Positions 6,251 through 6,571 of a stretch of DNA of 6,571 bases are shown here, piece after piece (the first letter of the stretch is position 1; the number at the start of each line of letters is the position of its first letter). The DNA lies in NCBI GenBank assembly GCA_938010625.1, contig CALLVJ010000069.1, forward strand, positions 1 to 6,571. The letters run 5' to 3'. This DNA comes from an uncultured Stomatobaculum sp. Its GTDB lineage: Bacteria > Bacillota > Clostridia > Lachnospirales > Lachnospiraceae. The notes below the pieces were generated by a model. It saw only the letters and a list, made by a program, of their open reading frames with translations, was not told where the DNA came from and searched no databases. Made by a program: the position numbers and the translations under genes.

Positions 6251-6571
6251 TCACCAGTGATACTTGTCCCGCAACACACGGACAATCGAATCCGAATCAA
6301 TGCCGAGATGCTGCCGGAGCACCGACACATCGCCGTGTTCCACATAGGCATCCGGCAGCGCAATGTGCGTCACCGAGAACTCCCTCTCATGCGCGGAAGC
6401 CCAGTCTGCAACTTCAAGGCCAAAGCCGCCTCGCAACACATTTTCCTCGAGCGTCACAAAATTCTGATGGGTCTCCCCGAGTTCCTCAAGGAGTTTCCGG
6501 TCAATCGGCTTTGCAAAACGCATGTTGACAAGCGTACACGGCTGCCCGAGCGCCTTCAACTTTTCTCTGAC
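6251..6571 (-). CDS. dxs: 1-deoxy-D-xylulose-5-phosphate synthase, C-terminal fragment (cut by window edge)
   Basis: Dxs is the cytosolic, thiamine-diphosphate-dependent enzyme that condenses pyruvate and glyceraldehyde 3-phosphate to DXP, the entry step of the MEP isoprenoid pathway. Only the last 106 codons are visible. The frame is open to the right edge, so the start and the thiamine-binding and pyrimidine-binding domains lie outside. What remains is the transketolase C-terminal domain, recognised by VNMRFAKPID, then TLEENVLRGGFG, then ALPDAYVEHG and a final LGIDSDSIV segment. This order matches the end of the Dxs family, and the TGA stop falls at the expected place. A TTG at 6557-6559 is an internal leucine codon, not a start. 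The gene is the most upstream visible member of the operon, 16 nt before tlyA. Other transketolase-like proteins lack this ending, so the identification is firm despite the short fragment. Confidence 0.93.
   Translation of the reverse strand, partial: VREKLKALGQPCTLVNMRFAKPIDRKLLEELGETHQNFVTLEENVLRGGFGLEVADWASAHEREFSVTHIALPDAYVEHGDVSVLRQHLGIDSDSIVRVLRDKYHW

Noticed and set aside
6235..6363. Upstream in-frame extension of TlyA by 43 codons.
   Set aside because: The extension overlaps the dxs coding region, has no family resemblance, and the ATG at 6232-6234 has a good ribosome site and begins exactly at the S4 domain.

Overview
This window is a dense, single-strand block of eight genes. All are read on the minus strand, from the right edge to the left edge. 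The order in transcription is: C-terminal part of dxs (cut by the right edge), tlyA, nadK, argR, recN, glgA, a DUF212 'divergent PAP2' membrane protein, and a lipoprotein resembling the N-terminal part of a PrsA/SurA-type foldase. The junctions are 16 nt, 4-nt overlap (ATGA), 13 nt, 8 nt, 4-nt overlap (ATGA), 28 nt and 5 nt. No gap is large enough for an obvious promoter, and I see no intrinsic terminator. The region therefore looks like the interior of one long operon that starts beyond the right edge and may continue past the left edge. There is no non-coding stretch over 28 nt, no RNA gene, no mobile element and no repeat array.

The order dxs-tlyA-nadK-argR-recN is a well-known conserved block in Clostridia; bacilli keep a similar order around ahrC and recN. 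The block, the GC-rich composition by eye and the Lachnospiraceae-like lipoprotein suggest a Clostridia member, probably a higher-GC Lachnospiraceae relative. The genus cannot be fixed from this window.

Right part (6571-4114): Dxs (first step of the MEP isoprenoid pathway), TlyA (rRNA 2'-O-methyltransferase), NAD kinase and the arginine repressor. Middle (4105-2438): RecN, the SMC-like double-strand-break repair ATPase. Left part (2441-33): glycogen synthase GlgA starts inside the recN stop codon, followed by the DUF212 protein and the lipoprotein. In many spore-forming Clostridia recN is followed by spoIVB and spo0A, so glgA in that place is the main departure from the usual order.

The genes do not form one pathway; they are housekeeping functions linked by co-transcription and tight translational spacing. 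I found no convincing new system. The points most worth checking are the abrupt end of the foldase-like lipoprotein at the left edge (possible one-base frameshift), its unusual start region, and the position of glgA and the DUF212 gene in this operon.
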